Made by a program: the position numbers and the translations under genes. DNA of 64,000 nt from NCBI GenBank assembly GCA_019112625.1, contig DXIW01000060.1:1-64000 (forward strand). Direction: 5' to 3'. The notes under the pieces are model-generated. The model ran no database searches. It had not been told where the DNA came from and was given only the letters and a program-made list of their open reading frames with translations. Shown one piece after another: positions 47,760 through 55,986 of the stretch (positions are counted from its first letter, which is position 1; every line of letters starts with the position of its first letter). The DNA is from Candidatus Acutalibacter stercorigallinarum. Its GTDB lineage: Bacteria; Bacillota; Clostridia; Oscillospirales; Acutalibacteraceae.

Positions 47760-47835
47760 TGTCCACTGTGCCCCTTCCTATGGTCATATCGAGTGAGGGA
47801 GCGGCGGACGGCATACATTGTTCGGAATAGATTCC

Positions 47836-48669
47836 TCAAAAAGCGATAGAATGGACGGCTTCCCGCCATGCGTGCCAAAACGAGATCAGATCCGCATATC
47901 GTTCCTCCCTTTGGGGAGAGATCGCTTTTTTCGCGCATTCCCAAGCGCTTTGCGAGAGGGGCCAGTCTGAAAATGCCCGCCCCGCAGGAGCGAAGAGTTC
48001 AAACGCCAACGCCCCCATGGTGTACACCATGGTCCGCTCATCGATGGCCGCCCCCTTTTGGAACTCCTCCGGGGCCATGAACCGGGTGGAACCCCACATT
48101 CTTCCCACTGGGTTCGCAAAGGGCATTTTGTGGTAGGCGTCCACATCGCAGAGAAGCGTGCGGCCCGTGTCCTCCTCATACAGCACGCAGCCGTCGTAAA
48201 AATCCACAGACACATATCCACGCTTGGCCGCGTGGATGTGAAACTCCAGCACTTCCCGGAAAATACCCAGCCTCCGCTCCAGGGGCAGGGCCAGAAATCG
48301 TTCTCGGGTGGGGTACTGCTTGCCCATGCAGAGCGCCTCCGTCCAGGGGGACAGCACTGCGTAGCCCCCCGCCACGGGGCCTGCCCACAGCAGGGGCAGC
48401 AAAACGGGGTGGGCCAGGTCACGGTAGACTTGGGCGGACCGTTCCAGCCAGCGGACGGCGTCTGCCGGCTCCCCCGGATAGCGGACCGTTCTGGCCCCGG
48501 CGAATTTCAGGAAATACCGCCGCCCCTCCCGCTCCAGGCCAAAGCACAGGTTGCCGGAATCCTGCTGGTCGAATACGCGAAAGACCCTTCCCCACCGTCG
48601 GAGGAAGGAGAGGTCAAATGCCTCCTGCAGTACGCAGGGCACCCCATCGGGAAACAGCGTGACAGCCAT
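47836..48669 (-). CDS. Protein-kinase-like protein in the PhnF operon
   Basis: A 277-residue protein with the order of a eukaryotic-type kinase fold. YFLKFAG supplies the ATP-binding lysine. GYVSVDFYDGCVLYEEDTG stands where the HRD catalytic loop should be, LLCDVDAYHK where DFG should be, and WGSTRFMAPEEF matches the activation-loop APE motif. The HRD and DFG motifs are altered, so it may be an atypical kinase or pseudokinase. It starts 13 bp after the GntR/PhnF gene and must be co-transcribed with it. No published phn role is known to me. A link to phosphonate sensing is inference. Confidence 0.7.
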   Translation of the reverse strand: MAVTLFPDGVPCVLQEAFDLSFLRRWGRVFRVFDQQDSGNLCFGLEREGRRYFLKFAGARTVRYPGEPADAVRWLERSAQVYRDLAHPVLLPLLWAGPVAGGYAVLSPWTEALCMGKQYPTRERFLALPLERRLGIFREVLEFHIHAAKRGYVSVDFYDGCVLYEEDTGRTLLCDVDAYHKMPFANPVGRMWGSTRFMAPEEFQKGAAIDERTMVYTMGALAFELFAPAGRAFSDWPLSQSAWECAKKAISPQREERYADLISFWHAWREAVHSIAF

Positions 48670-48681
48670 GGCGGCCCCCTT

Positions 48682-49392
48682 TTAGGAATAGACAAAGATG
48701 AACCGGTCCGCCCGGTACACCGTGCGGTACACCTCCAGCACAGCCCCGTCTGGGTCCCGGACGGTCTTGCTGCTGAACACCAGTCCCGTGGAGGCCGCGG
48801 GCAGCTCCAGCACCTCCTGCTCCAGCCGGGTGAGCAGCCCCACGGTCATCTGGGAGTTCTCCCCGTGAAACTGTGTGCAGCCGTTTTGCAGCAGATGCTG
48901 GTGGAAGGAGAGGATGCCGCCCGCTTCCCGGGGAAGCCGGGGGAAGTATTTCTCCGGCAGGTAGCGGGTGTACACCGCGGCGGGAGCGCCGTCCACAATG
49001 CGGAGCAAAGCCACCTTCCAGACAGGCTCGTCCTTGGAAAGCCCCAGGCTTTCATAGATGGGTTGGCGGTAGGAAATGCGCTTTGCCTGGATATTCCGGG
49101 ACTCGTGGGGGATGCCCAGCTCTTCCATCTTTTGGGTAAAGCTGGTGCTCCCCACCATGGCCAGGGGGATTTTCTCCTTCTTCCCGGCAAAAAAGCTGCC
49201 GTACCCCTGCAGGGAATAGACATATCCCAGCTCCTTCAAGCGGCTGTAGGCCTTGCGCACCTCCGCCCGGGACACCTGCAGCTCCCCGGCCAGCTTGTTC
49301 TCGCTGGGGAGCTTCTCCCCAGAGGTGTATTTTCCCTTTTGCAGGTCGCGGATCAACTGCTCGGCGATTTCCTCCCAAGTCATCTGTGCCAT
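48682..49392 (-). CDS. phnF: GntR-family regulator, PhnF-like (UTRA domain)
   Basis: A 236-residue HutC/PhnF-type GntR repressor. The winged HTH reads LPSENKLAGELQVSRAEVRKAYSRLKELGYVYSLQG, and a UTRA effector domain follows (residues 75-230). It is divergent from phnD with 184 bp between starts, the usual position of PhnF. It probably represses the phn operon until a phosphonate or low phosphate relieves it. The ATG at 49392 has AAAGGGGG upstream. It is co-transcribed with the kinase-like gene. Confidence 0.8.
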   Translation of the reverse strand: MAQMTWEEIAEQLIRDLQKGKYTSGEKLPSENKLAGELQVSRAEVRKAYSRLKELGYVYSLQGYGSFFAGKKEKIPLAMVGSTSFTQKMEELGIPHESRNIQAKRISYRQPIYESLGLSKDEPVWKVALLRIVDGAPAAVYTRYLPEKYFPRLPREAGGILSFHQHLLQNGCTQFHGENSQMTVGLLTRLEQEVLELPAASTGLVFSSKTVRDPDGAVLEVYRTVYRADRFIFVYS

Positions 49393-49417
49393 GGCGCGGC
49401 CCCCTTTCTGATGAATA

Positions 49418-49445
49418 ATTATACCACGGTCAGCGGGACTTGCAA
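49418..49445 (-). promoter_or_regulatory. Promoter of the phnF/kinase-like operon
   Basis: TTGCAA, a 16-bp spacer and consensus TATAAT on the minus strand, 26 bp upstream of the phnF start. Confidence 0.65.
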
Positions 49446-49460
49446 GGCCCAGGGAAAACT

Positions 49461-49477
49461 TTAACTGCCTTTTAACA
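49461..49477 (+). promoter_or_regulatory. Partial Pho-box-like direct repeat
   Basis: TTAACT and TTAACA are repeated with an 11-bp period, the spacing of PhoP-type TT(A/C/T)ACA repeats in Firmicutes. Only two of the usual repeats are clear. It lies about 100 bp upstream of phnD. Confidence 0.35.
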
Positions 49478-49576
49478 CGCATACCTTGGCGCCTTTACAG
49501 GAGGTTTTTATCATGTGGGCGTTGCCAAGAAAATGAGAGGGAACGAATAAACCCCCAAACGCAAGGAGGAAAACAC

Positions 49577-50527
49577 ATGAAAGCAAGAAAGATCGCCGCC
49601 CTGCTCTTAAGCGCCGCCCTGGCCGTGACCGCTGTTACCGGCTGCACGTCCGCCGCCGGGTCCGGCGGGTCCGGGGCCCAGGCCGAGGCCACTGCCGAGA
49701 ACGGCTACGGCCTGGAGGAATTCGTCATGGTGATGATCCCCGGCGAGGACACGGAAAAGTCCGTGCAGCTGCGGGACACCATGGCGGAGAAGATGAGCGA
49801 GACCATCGGTGTGCCCGTCACCACCTACCGGGCTACCGACTACAGCGCCGCGGTGGAGGCCATGCGCACGGGCAACGCCCAGCTGGCCTACCTGGGGCCC
49901 TTCTCCTACGTCACCGCCCGTGACCGCGCCGGGGCCGAGTGCCTGGTGGTCCAGGGTGAGGTGGGCACGAAAGGCGGCTACCAGTCCTACATCGTGGTCC
50001 AGGCGGACAGCGACATCCAGTCCCTGGAGGACCTCCAGGGCAAGACCTTCGCCTTTGTGGACCCCGAATCCACCTCTGGAAACGTGATTCCCACCGACGA
50101 GATCCTCTCGGCCTTCCCCGACCTGGGCCTGACCTTTGACGACCTGCACACCGACGGAAAATTCTTCTCCTCCGCCATGTTTGCCGGTTCCCACCAGGGC
50201 TCCCTCCAGGCGGTGGTCCAGGGGAATGTGGACGCGGCGGCGGTAGCCTCTTCCACCTATGAAAGCCAGATTGAGGAGGGCCTTGTCAACGAGGAAGACC
50301 TGCGCATCATCCACGAATCCCCCGACATCCCCGGCTCCCCTATTGCCATCCAGAAAGACCTGCCCCAGGAGCTGAAGGACAAGGTCAAGGAATTCCTCCT
50401 CAGCTATGACGATCCCGAATATTTCGGCGACGAGGAGGGCAAGGAGCCCCAGCGCTTTGTGGAGATCTCCGACAGCGACTACGACTACCTGGCGGACCTG
50501 AAAGAGACCTACAATCTTTCCGACTGA
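49577..50527 (+). CDS. phnD: Phosphonate ABC transporter substrate-binding lipoprotein PhnD
   Basis: A 316-residue lipoprotein. A signal peptide ends in lipobox VTGC with the acylated cysteine at residue 23, so it is anchored outside the membrane. The PhnD ligand region shows TYRATDYSAAVEAMRTGNAQLAYLG and the phosphonate-binding DPESTSGN loop. It captures phosphonates (possibly phosphite or phosphate esters) for PhnC/PhnE. AAGGAGG precedes the ATG. First gene of a long phn operon, divergent from phnF. Confidence 0.93.
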   Translation: MKARKIAALLLSAALAVTAVTGCTSAAGSGGSGAQAEATAENGYGLEEFVMVMIPGEDTEKSVQLRDTMAEKMSETIGVPVTTYRATDYSAAVEAMRTGNAQLAYLGPFSYVTARDRAGAECLVVQGEVGTKGGYQSYIVVQADSDIQSLEDLQGKTFAFVDPESTSGNVIPTDEILSAFPDLGLTFDDLHTDGKFFSSAMFAGSHQGSLQAVVQGNVDAAAVASSTYESQIEEGLVNEEDLRIIHESPDIPGSPIAIQKDLPQELKDKVKEFLLSYDDPEYFGDEEGKEPQRFVEISDSDYDYLADLKETYNLSD

Positions 50528-50538
50528 GGAGCGTTGGC

Positions 50539-51327
50539 ATGGAAAACGTGTTGGAACTGACCCATCTGAAAAAATATTATGGCCAGACCCGGGCCGTGGA
50601 GGACGTGAGCTTCTCCGTCAAGCCCGGGGAGGTGGTGGTCATCATCGGGCCCAGCGGCGCGGGGAAATCCACGGTGCTGCGGTGCATCAACCGGATGATC
50701 GACCCCACCGAGGGCAGCATCCTCTTCGAGGGCACCGACATGGCCCAGGTCCGGCGGGAGCGCGACTTAAAAGCCATCCGCCGCCGCATCGGCATGATCT
50801 TCCAGTCCTTCAACCTGGTGTACCGGCTCTCCGTGTTCCAAAACGTGCTCCACGGCCGGCTGGGGTACATGTCCACCCCCAGCGCCGTGTTGGGCCGCTA
50901 CTCGGAGGAGGACAAGGAAAAGGCCCTGGACATCCTGCGGATGATCGGCCTGGAGGACATGCTCTATAAAAAAGCCGGGGAGCTCTCCGGCGGCCAGAAG
51001 CAGCGGGTGGGCATCGCCCGGGCCCTGATGCAGGACCCCGCCCTGCTGCTGTGCGACGAGCCCATCGCCTCCCTGGACCCCAGCTCCTCCAAGATCATCA
51101 TGGACCAGATCCGGGACATGGCCCGTACCCGGAACATCGGCTGCATTGTCAACCTCCACCAGGTGGACGTGGCCAAGACCTACGCCGACCGAATCGTGGG
51201 CATCCACCAGGGCCGGGTGGTTTTTGACGGCCCGCCCCAGGAGCTGACCAACGCCATGATCGAGACTATCTACGACGCCCCCATCGAAGAGCTCACCGTG
51301 GGGCTGGAGGAGGCCGCCAATGGATAA
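50539..51327 (+). CDS. phnC: Phosphonate ABC transporter ATPase PhnC
   Basis: A 262-residue ATPase. Walker A GPSGAGKST, Q-loop in MIFQSFNLV, signature LSGGQKQRV, Walker B LLLCDEPIASLD and the switch histidine in VNLHQVD are intact. It powers phosphonate import with PhnD and the two PhnE permeases. It starts 11 bp after phnD and overlaps the first phnE by 8 bp. Confidence 0.95.
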   Translation: MENVLELTHLKKYYGQTRAVEDVSFSVKPGEVVVIIGPSGAGKSTVLRCINRMIDPTEGSILFEGTDMAQVRRERDLKAIRRRIGMIFQSFNLVYRLSVFQNVLHGRLGYMSTPSAVLGRYSEEDKEKALDILRMIGLEDMLYKKAGELSGGQKQRVGIARALMQDPALLLCDEPIASLDPSSSKIIMDQIRDMARTRNIGCIVNLHQVDVAKTYADRIVGIHQGRVVFDGPPQELTNAMIETIYDAPIEELTVGLEEAANG

Positions 51328-52117
51328 GCAGCAGCGCATCCCCCTCACCCCCAAAAAGCAGAAGCGGGCCGCCACCCTGACCTTCCTTCTCATCGCGGCG
51401 CTGTTTCTCGTGGCCAGCCTGCAGACCCAGTACACGCCTGTGGAGTTTTTGCTCAACATGGAGAATTTCTGGAGCTTCATCTTTGTGGACCTGCTCCCTC
51501 CAAAAATCGCAGACTGGGAGACTATCGGCATGGGTGTGCTGCAGACCATCGCCATGGCCATGGTCGCCAGCCTTGTGTCGGCAGTAATCTCCCTGGTGCT
51601 GGCCTTTCTGGGCTCCAACACCACAGCGCCCTGGAAACCGCTGAAAAAGATCATCCGGGCTTTTGCCTCGCTGCAGCGGAATATCCCCAGCATGATCTGG
51701 ACCTTCCTGCTCATCATGTCCTTCGGCATCGGCACCGTGGTGGGGACCCTGGCCCTGCTGATCACCACCTGCGGCTTTCTCATCCGCTCCTTCATCGAGA
51801 CCATCGACGAGGTGGGCGGCGAAAGCCTGGAGGCCCTCCAGGCCGTGGGGGCCGGGCGCCTGTCCATCATCACCCAGGTGATCCTCCCGGCCTCGCTGCC
51901 CGGGTTTCTCTCCTGGCTGCTGTATTCCCTGGAGGTGAACATCCGCTCCTCCACCCTGGTGGGAGCTGTGGGCGGGGGCGGCATCGGCCTCATTATGATG
52001 GGCTATATCAAGCAGTTCCGGTACCACTCCGCCATGGGGGTCATCCTGCTGGTGGCCGTCATCGTCATCCTGGTGGACCTGCTGACCAATTTCCTGCGAA
52101 AGAAGGTGCTGGCATGA
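51320..52117 (+). CDS. phnE: Phosphonate ABC transporter permease PhnE (first)
   Basis: A 265-residue inner-membrane permease with about five to six helices and the family EAA-type loop near ESLEALQAVGAGRLSIITQVILP. RNIPSMIWTF and RSSTLVGAVGGGGIG are typical PhnE signatures. It pairs with the second PhnE as a heterodimer. Overlaps phnC by 8 bp and the second phnE by 4 bp (ATGA). Confidence 0.93.
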   Translation: MDKQQRIPLTPKKQKRAATLTFLLIAALFLVASLQTQYTPVEFLLNMENFWSFIFVDLLPPKIADWETIGMGVLQTIAMAMVASLVSAVISLVLAFLGSNTTAPWKPLKKIIRAFASLQRNIPSMIWTFLLIMSFGIGTVVGTLALLITTCGFLIRSFIETIDEVGGESLEALQAVGAGRLSIITQVILPASLPGFLSWLLYSLEVNIRSSTLVGAVGGGGIGLIMMGYIKQFRYHSAMGVILLVAVIVILVDLLTNFLRKKVLA

Positions 52118-52992
52118 CCGATTTTACAGAGTTCTACCCCGCTTCCGCCCCTGCCGTGGAAGAGCCGGCCGGAAAACCCGGCCTGCTCCTGCGGGACCGG
52201 AGGGGCCGCATCCGGGTAAAAGACCCCGCCCGCGACCGGGCGCTGAAGTGGTTCTTGTCCCTGTTCGTTATTTTGGGCGTGGCCGCCCTGTTCTTTCTGA
52301 ATCTGGACTGGGCCCAGGTGTGGGAGGGCGTCCTCCGCATCCCAGAGGCCATCGGCAAGCTGTGCAAAGTGGACTTCAGCCAGATCGATGTCACCTTTAC
52401 CTCCCTGTTTGAGTCCATCGCCGTGGCCATCCTGTCCACGGTGTACAGCCTCATCGGCGGCATGGTGCTGGCGGTGTTCCTGGCCAAGAACCTGACCCCC
52501 TTCAAGGGGATGGCCGCCGCGCTCTCCGCGGTGCTCACCTTCCTGCGGGCGATCCCCTCCATCATCTGGGTCCTGCTGATCCTGGTGTGCGTGGGATTTG
52601 GCCCCTCCGCGGGGATCATCGGCATCTGCATCTTCAGCACCTCCTTCTTCGCCCGCAGCTTTGCCCAATGCTACGAGGAAGTCCCCCAGGAGACCCTGGA
52701 GGCCCTGCGGGCCATGGGGGCCGGCCGGGTAAAGGTGTTCTTCAGCGCTGTGCTCCCCTCCGCGTTTACCGGCATGCTGGCCTGGACCTCCATCAGCTTT
52801 GAGAGCAACTTCGAGGCCTCTGCCGTGCTGGGCACAGTGGGCGCCGGGGGCATCGGCTATGTGATCTCCAACTGCATGACCCGCTACGCCTACGGCCAGG
52901 CCATCGTGGCCATCGCCCTGGTGCTGGCCTTCACCTACGCTATGGAGCTGGGGTTCACCGCCATCAAAGAGAGAAATGGGAAAATCGGATAG
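52114..52992 (+). CDS. phnE: Phosphonate ABC transporter permease PhnE (second)
   Basis: A 292-residue permease with a longer cytoplasmic N-terminus than its partner. LRAIPSIIWVLLI, the EAA-like loop ETLEALRAMGAGRVKVFFSAVLP and SAVLGTVGAGGIGYVI are conserved. It completes the PhnC2-PhnE-PhnE' importer. It is followed by phnG after 8 bp, so uptake and C-P cleavage genes share a transcript. Confidence 0.93.
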   Translation: MTDFTEFYPASAPAVEEPAGKPGLLLRDRRGRIRVKDPARDRALKWFLSLFVILGVAALFFLNLDWAQVWEGVLRIPEAIGKLCKVDFSQIDVTFTSLFESIAVAILSTVYSLIGGMVLAVFLAKNLTPFKGMAAALSAVLTFLRAIPSIIWVLLILVCVGFGPSAGIIGICIFSTSFFARSFAQCYEEVPQETLEALRAMGAGRVKVFFSAVLPSAFTGMLAWTSISFESNFEASAVLGTVGAGGIGYVISNCMTRYAYGQAIVAIALVLAFTYAMELGFTAIKERNGKIG

Positions 52993-53000
52993 GAGGAGCT

Positions 53001-53429
53001 ATGGAACCGAGGAGATTCTCTAAAATTATAGAAAAATGCCTGGCAGAGCGGGTAAAGGAGCTGGCCCGCCCCATCGTGGAGCAGCACCAGGTCACCGTCA
53101 TCCGCAAGCCCGCCAAGACCCTGGTGATGGTGCGCATGCGGGAGACCGTGGCCAAGGCGGAGTTCTATCTGGGGGAGCTGCTGGCCGCCGAGGCCATGGT
53201 GGAGCTGGAGGGCGCCAAGGGCTTCTCCCTGTTGATGGGAGACGACCTGGACAAGGCTTTCTCCGCCGCTGTGCTGGACGCCCTGCGCCGGTCACAGCTC
53301 CCCCAGTGGGAGACAGTGCGCCTGGCCCTGGAGCGGGAGGAGGAACGCCAGCGCCAGGAGGAGCGCCGGGAGATCTGCCGGCACAACGCCTCCCGGGTGC
53401 AGTTCAACACCCTGGACGTGGAATATTGA
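53001..53429 (+). CDS. phnG: C-P lyase core subunit PhnG
   Basis: A 142-residue subunit of the C-P lyase core complex. KTLVMVRMRETVAKAEFYLGELL and AAVLDALRRSQLPQW are family hallmarks, and the length is normal. With PhnH, PhnI and PhnL it forms ribose-1-phosphonate 5-triphosphate from ATP and phosphonate. AGGAGG precedes the ATG. Followed by phnH after 22 bp. Confidence 0.9.
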   Translation: MEPRRFSKIIEKCLAERVKELARPIVEQHQVTVIRKPAKTLVMVRMRETVAKAEFYLGELLAAEAMVELEGAKGFSLLMGDDLDKAFSAAVLDALRRSQLPQWETVRLALEREEERQRQEERREICRHNASRVQFNTLDVEY

Positions 53430-53451
53430 GGAAACTGGGAGGACAAACGAT

Positions 53452-54033
53452 ATGAGGACAGAAAACCGGTTTGACCCGGTATTTGACTGCCAGCAGGTGT
53501 TCAAGGCCCTGATGAATGCCCTGGCCCAGCCCGGCAAGGTGTTCTCCATCCAGGAGAACATAAGGCGGCTGGGGGGAGACGACGCCCCCTTCCAGGCGGT
53601 GGCTCTGACCCTGCTGGACAACTGGCGCTCCTTTTATGTAGAGGACGCCCCCGCCCTGGCGGAGAACCTGCGGGAGCTGACCTATGGCGTGCCCGCCCCT
53701 CTGGAAGAGGCCGATTACCTGTTCTTCCCCCGTATGGGGGAACCGGGCCCTGTGATGGAAAAGGCCAAGCCCGGCACCCTTCCGGAGCCCCACAAAAGCG
53801 CGACGATTTTCCTGCTGGCCGACTCCCTTATGGGAGGCGAGGCGTTTTCCCTCACCGGCCCCGGTATAGAGGGGACGGTCACCGTCACCCTGCCCGCCCC
53901 CTGCCGGGCCTGGCTGGAGACCCGGCAGGCCCAGGCCTTCGAGTTCCCCTGCGGGGTGGACCTGTACTTCCTCACCCCCCAGGGCCAGGTCATGGGGGTT
54001 CCCCGGAAGGTGAAGATAGGAGGTGAGGGCTGA
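53452..54033 (+). CDS. phnH: C-P lyase core subunit PhnH
   Basis: A 193-residue PLP-transferase-fold subunit of the core complex. FDPVFDCQQVFKALMNALAQPGK at the start and FPCGVDLYFL near the end are typical; it has lost the PLP lysine as in other PhnH proteins. The stop overlaps the phnI start by one base (TGATG), which couples translation. Confidence 0.92.
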   Translation: MRTENRFDPVFDCQQVFKALMNALAQPGKVFSIQENIRRLGGDDAPFQAVALTLLDNWRSFYVEDAPALAENLRELTYGVPAPLEEADYLFFPRMGEPGPVMEKAKPGTLPEPHKSATIFLLADSLMGGEAFSLTGPGIEGTVTVTLPAPCRAWLETRQAQAFEFPCGVDLYFLTPQGQVMGVPRKVKIGGEG

Positions 54034-55118
54034 TGGGCTACGTCGCGGTTACCGGCGGACAGGAAGCCATCCAGGCTTCCATCCAGCTGCTGAAGGAGTA
54101 CCGCTCCAAAGGGGAGCGCCCTGTAGGCCTCCAGGTCCTGCGGGACCGGATGGGCCTGCTCATCGACCGTATCATGTCCGAGGCGGGCCTGTACGCCCCA
54201 GACTACGCCGCCCTGGCCCTCAAGCAGTGCGAGGGCAGCCCGGAGGAAGCCGTGTTCCTGCTGCGGGCCTACCGCAGCACCCTGCCCCGCAACTACACCT
54301 CCCGCACCGTCTCCGGGGACCAGATGCACATCCGGCGGCGGATCAGCTCCGCCTTTAAGGACATCCCCGGCGGACAGATCCTGGGCCCCACCTATGACTA
54401 TGTCCACCGGCTGCTGGATTTCGGCCTGCTGGAAGAGACCGAGGGAGAGCTTCGCCAGTGGCGGCAGGAGTTTGAGGCCGGGCTCCCCGCCTCTCCGGAG
54501 GGAGAGCTCCCGGACACAGCCCCCCGGGTGCTGGACCTGCTCCGGGCCGAGGGCCTGATCGAGCAGGTGGAGGAAGATCATTCCCAACCCTGCGATGTCA
54601 CCATGGAAAAGCTGCCCCTGCCCGCCCCCCGCAGCGCCATCCTGCAAACGCTTACCCGGGCGGACACCGGGTTTGTCTCGGGCCTGGCCTACAGCGACAT
54701 CCGGGGCTTCGGCATGTCCCACCCCACCATCGGGGAGCTGCGCTACGGCAGCCTGGAGATCGAGGTGGACTATCCCCTGGATGAGGACGCCGCCTGGTAT
54801 GTGGGGGACATCTTCGTCACCGAGGTAGAGGGCCTGATGGGCACCCGTGCCGGCGGCGAGGGCATCGGCGTGGGCTACGGCTGCGTCATCGGCCGCAACG
54901 ACACTAAGGCCATCGCCATGTCCGTGCTGGACCACGCCCTGACCCTGCAGATTGACAGCCCCACCAGCGACATGGAGTTCGTGCTGCTCCACGGGGACTG
55001 CCTGGAGATGAACGGCTTTATCTCCCACTTGAAGCTGCCCCACTATGTGACCTTCCAGTCCAAGCTGGACAGCCTGCGGAAACGGAAAAGGAGGCTCGAA
55101 GATGAGCAAGGAAACTAA
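54033..55118 (+). CDS. phnI: C-P lyase core subunit PhnI
   Basis: A 361-residue nucleosidase-type subunit that displaces adenine from ATP with the phosphonate. GYVAVTGGQEAIQAS is the family start. EAGLYAPDYAALALKQCEGS, RISSAFKDIPGGQILGPT and SDIRGFGMSHPTIGELRYG are strongly conserved. Full length. Overlaps phnJ by 17 bp. Confidence 0.95.
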   Translation: MGYVAVTGGQEAIQASIQLLKEYRSKGERPVGLQVLRDRMGLLIDRIMSEAGLYAPDYAALALKQCEGSPEEAVFLLRAYRSTLPRNYTSRTVSGDQMHIRRRISSAFKDIPGGQILGPTYDYVHRLLDFGLLEETEGELRQWRQEFEAGLPASPEGELPDTAPRVLDLLRAEGLIEQVEEDHSQPCDVTMEKLPLPAPRSAILQTLTRADTGFVSGLAYSDIRGFGMSHPTIGELRYGSLEIEVDYPLDEDAAWYVGDIFVTEVEGLMGTRAGGEGIGVGYGCVIGRNDTKAIAMSVLDHALTLQIDSPTSDMEFVLLHGDCLEMNGFISHLKLPHYVTFQSKLDSLRKRKRRLEDEQGN

Positions 55119-55986
55119 GCGGGGCGACTACAACTTCGCCTTTCTGGACGAGGGCTCCAAGCGGGAGATCCGCCGGGCGGTGCTCCACGCTATTGCTGTG
55201 CCGGGGTACCAGGTGCCCTTCGGCTCCCGGGAGCTGCCCATCGGCCGGGGCTGGGGCACCGGCGGCATCCAGCTGACCATGTCCCTCATCGGCCCCGACG
55301 ACACCTTAAAGGTCATCGACCAGGGCAACGACGACAGCGTCAACGCGGTGAGCATCAAACGGCTCATCTGCGATACCACCGGGGTGGAGACCACCACCGA
55401 TACCGCCCGGGCGGACATCATCCAGTCCCGCCACCGTATCCCCGAAGAGCCCCTGCGGGAGGACCAGGTGCTGGTGCTCCAGGTGCCCACGCCCGAGCCC
55501 CTGCGCAGCGTGGACCCCCACGAGGAGATCACCCGCCAGCTCCATGCCGACGGGGAATATACCGGCATCTGGGTCAACCTGTTCGAGCAGCTGCTCACCC
55601 GGGGCTCCCCCTTCCGGGGGGCGGACCATCCGGTGCTGGTGGATGGCCGCTATGTGATGAACCCCAGCCCCATCCCCCGCTACGACAACCCCAAGCTGCA
55701 CCAGTCCCAGTGCCTGTACCTGTTCGGCGCCGGCCGGGAAAAGAAGATCTACGCCGTGCCACCCCACACCGATGTGGTCTCCCTGGCCTTCGAGGACTAT
55801 CCCTTCCAGCAGGAGGACCTCTCTGGCCGGAAGTGCCGCCTGTGCGGGGCGGAGAACGTCTACTTCGACGAGATTTTCGACGCCGGAACCGGCGAGCGCT
55901 ACTACCAGTGCTCCGACACAGGCTACTGCCTGAAGCGCCGCAGCGCGCAAGCATCCCAGGAAAAGGGGGAAGGAACCTATGAATGA
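55102..55986 (+). CDS. phnJ: C-P lyase catalytic subunit PhnJ
   Basis: A 294-residue radical-SAM-like subunit that cleaves the carbon-phosphorus bond. The diagnostic cysteine set is complete: CRLC, then CSDTGYC after 21 residues, giving C-X2-C-X21-C-X5-C for the [4Fe-4S] cluster and the catalytic cysteine. YNFAFLDEGSKREIRR and GRGWGTGGIQLT are conserved. The product is ribose 1,2-cyclic phosphate 5-phosphate plus the alkane. Overlaps phnK by 8 bp. Oxygen-sensitive chemistry fits an anaerobe. Confidence 0.97.
   Translation: MSKETKRGDYNFAFLDEGSKREIRRAVLHAIAVPGYQVPFGSRELPIGRGWGTGGIQLTMSLIGPDDTLKVIDQGNDDSVNAVSIKRLICDTTGVETTTDTARADIIQSRHRIPEEPLREDQVLVLQVPTPEPLRSVDPHEEITRQLHADGEYTGIWVNLFEQLLTRGSPFRGADHPVLVDGRYVMNPSPIPRYDNPKLHQSQCLYLFGAGREKKIYAVPPHTDVVSLAFEDYPFQQEDLSGRKCRLCGAENVYFDEIFDAGTGERYYQCSDTGYCLKRRSAQASQEKGEGTYE

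Noticed and set aside
47399-47830. 143-codon plus frame before the kinase-like gene
   Set aside because: No domain; it crosses the terminator at 47726-47759 and overlaps the gap between converging units.
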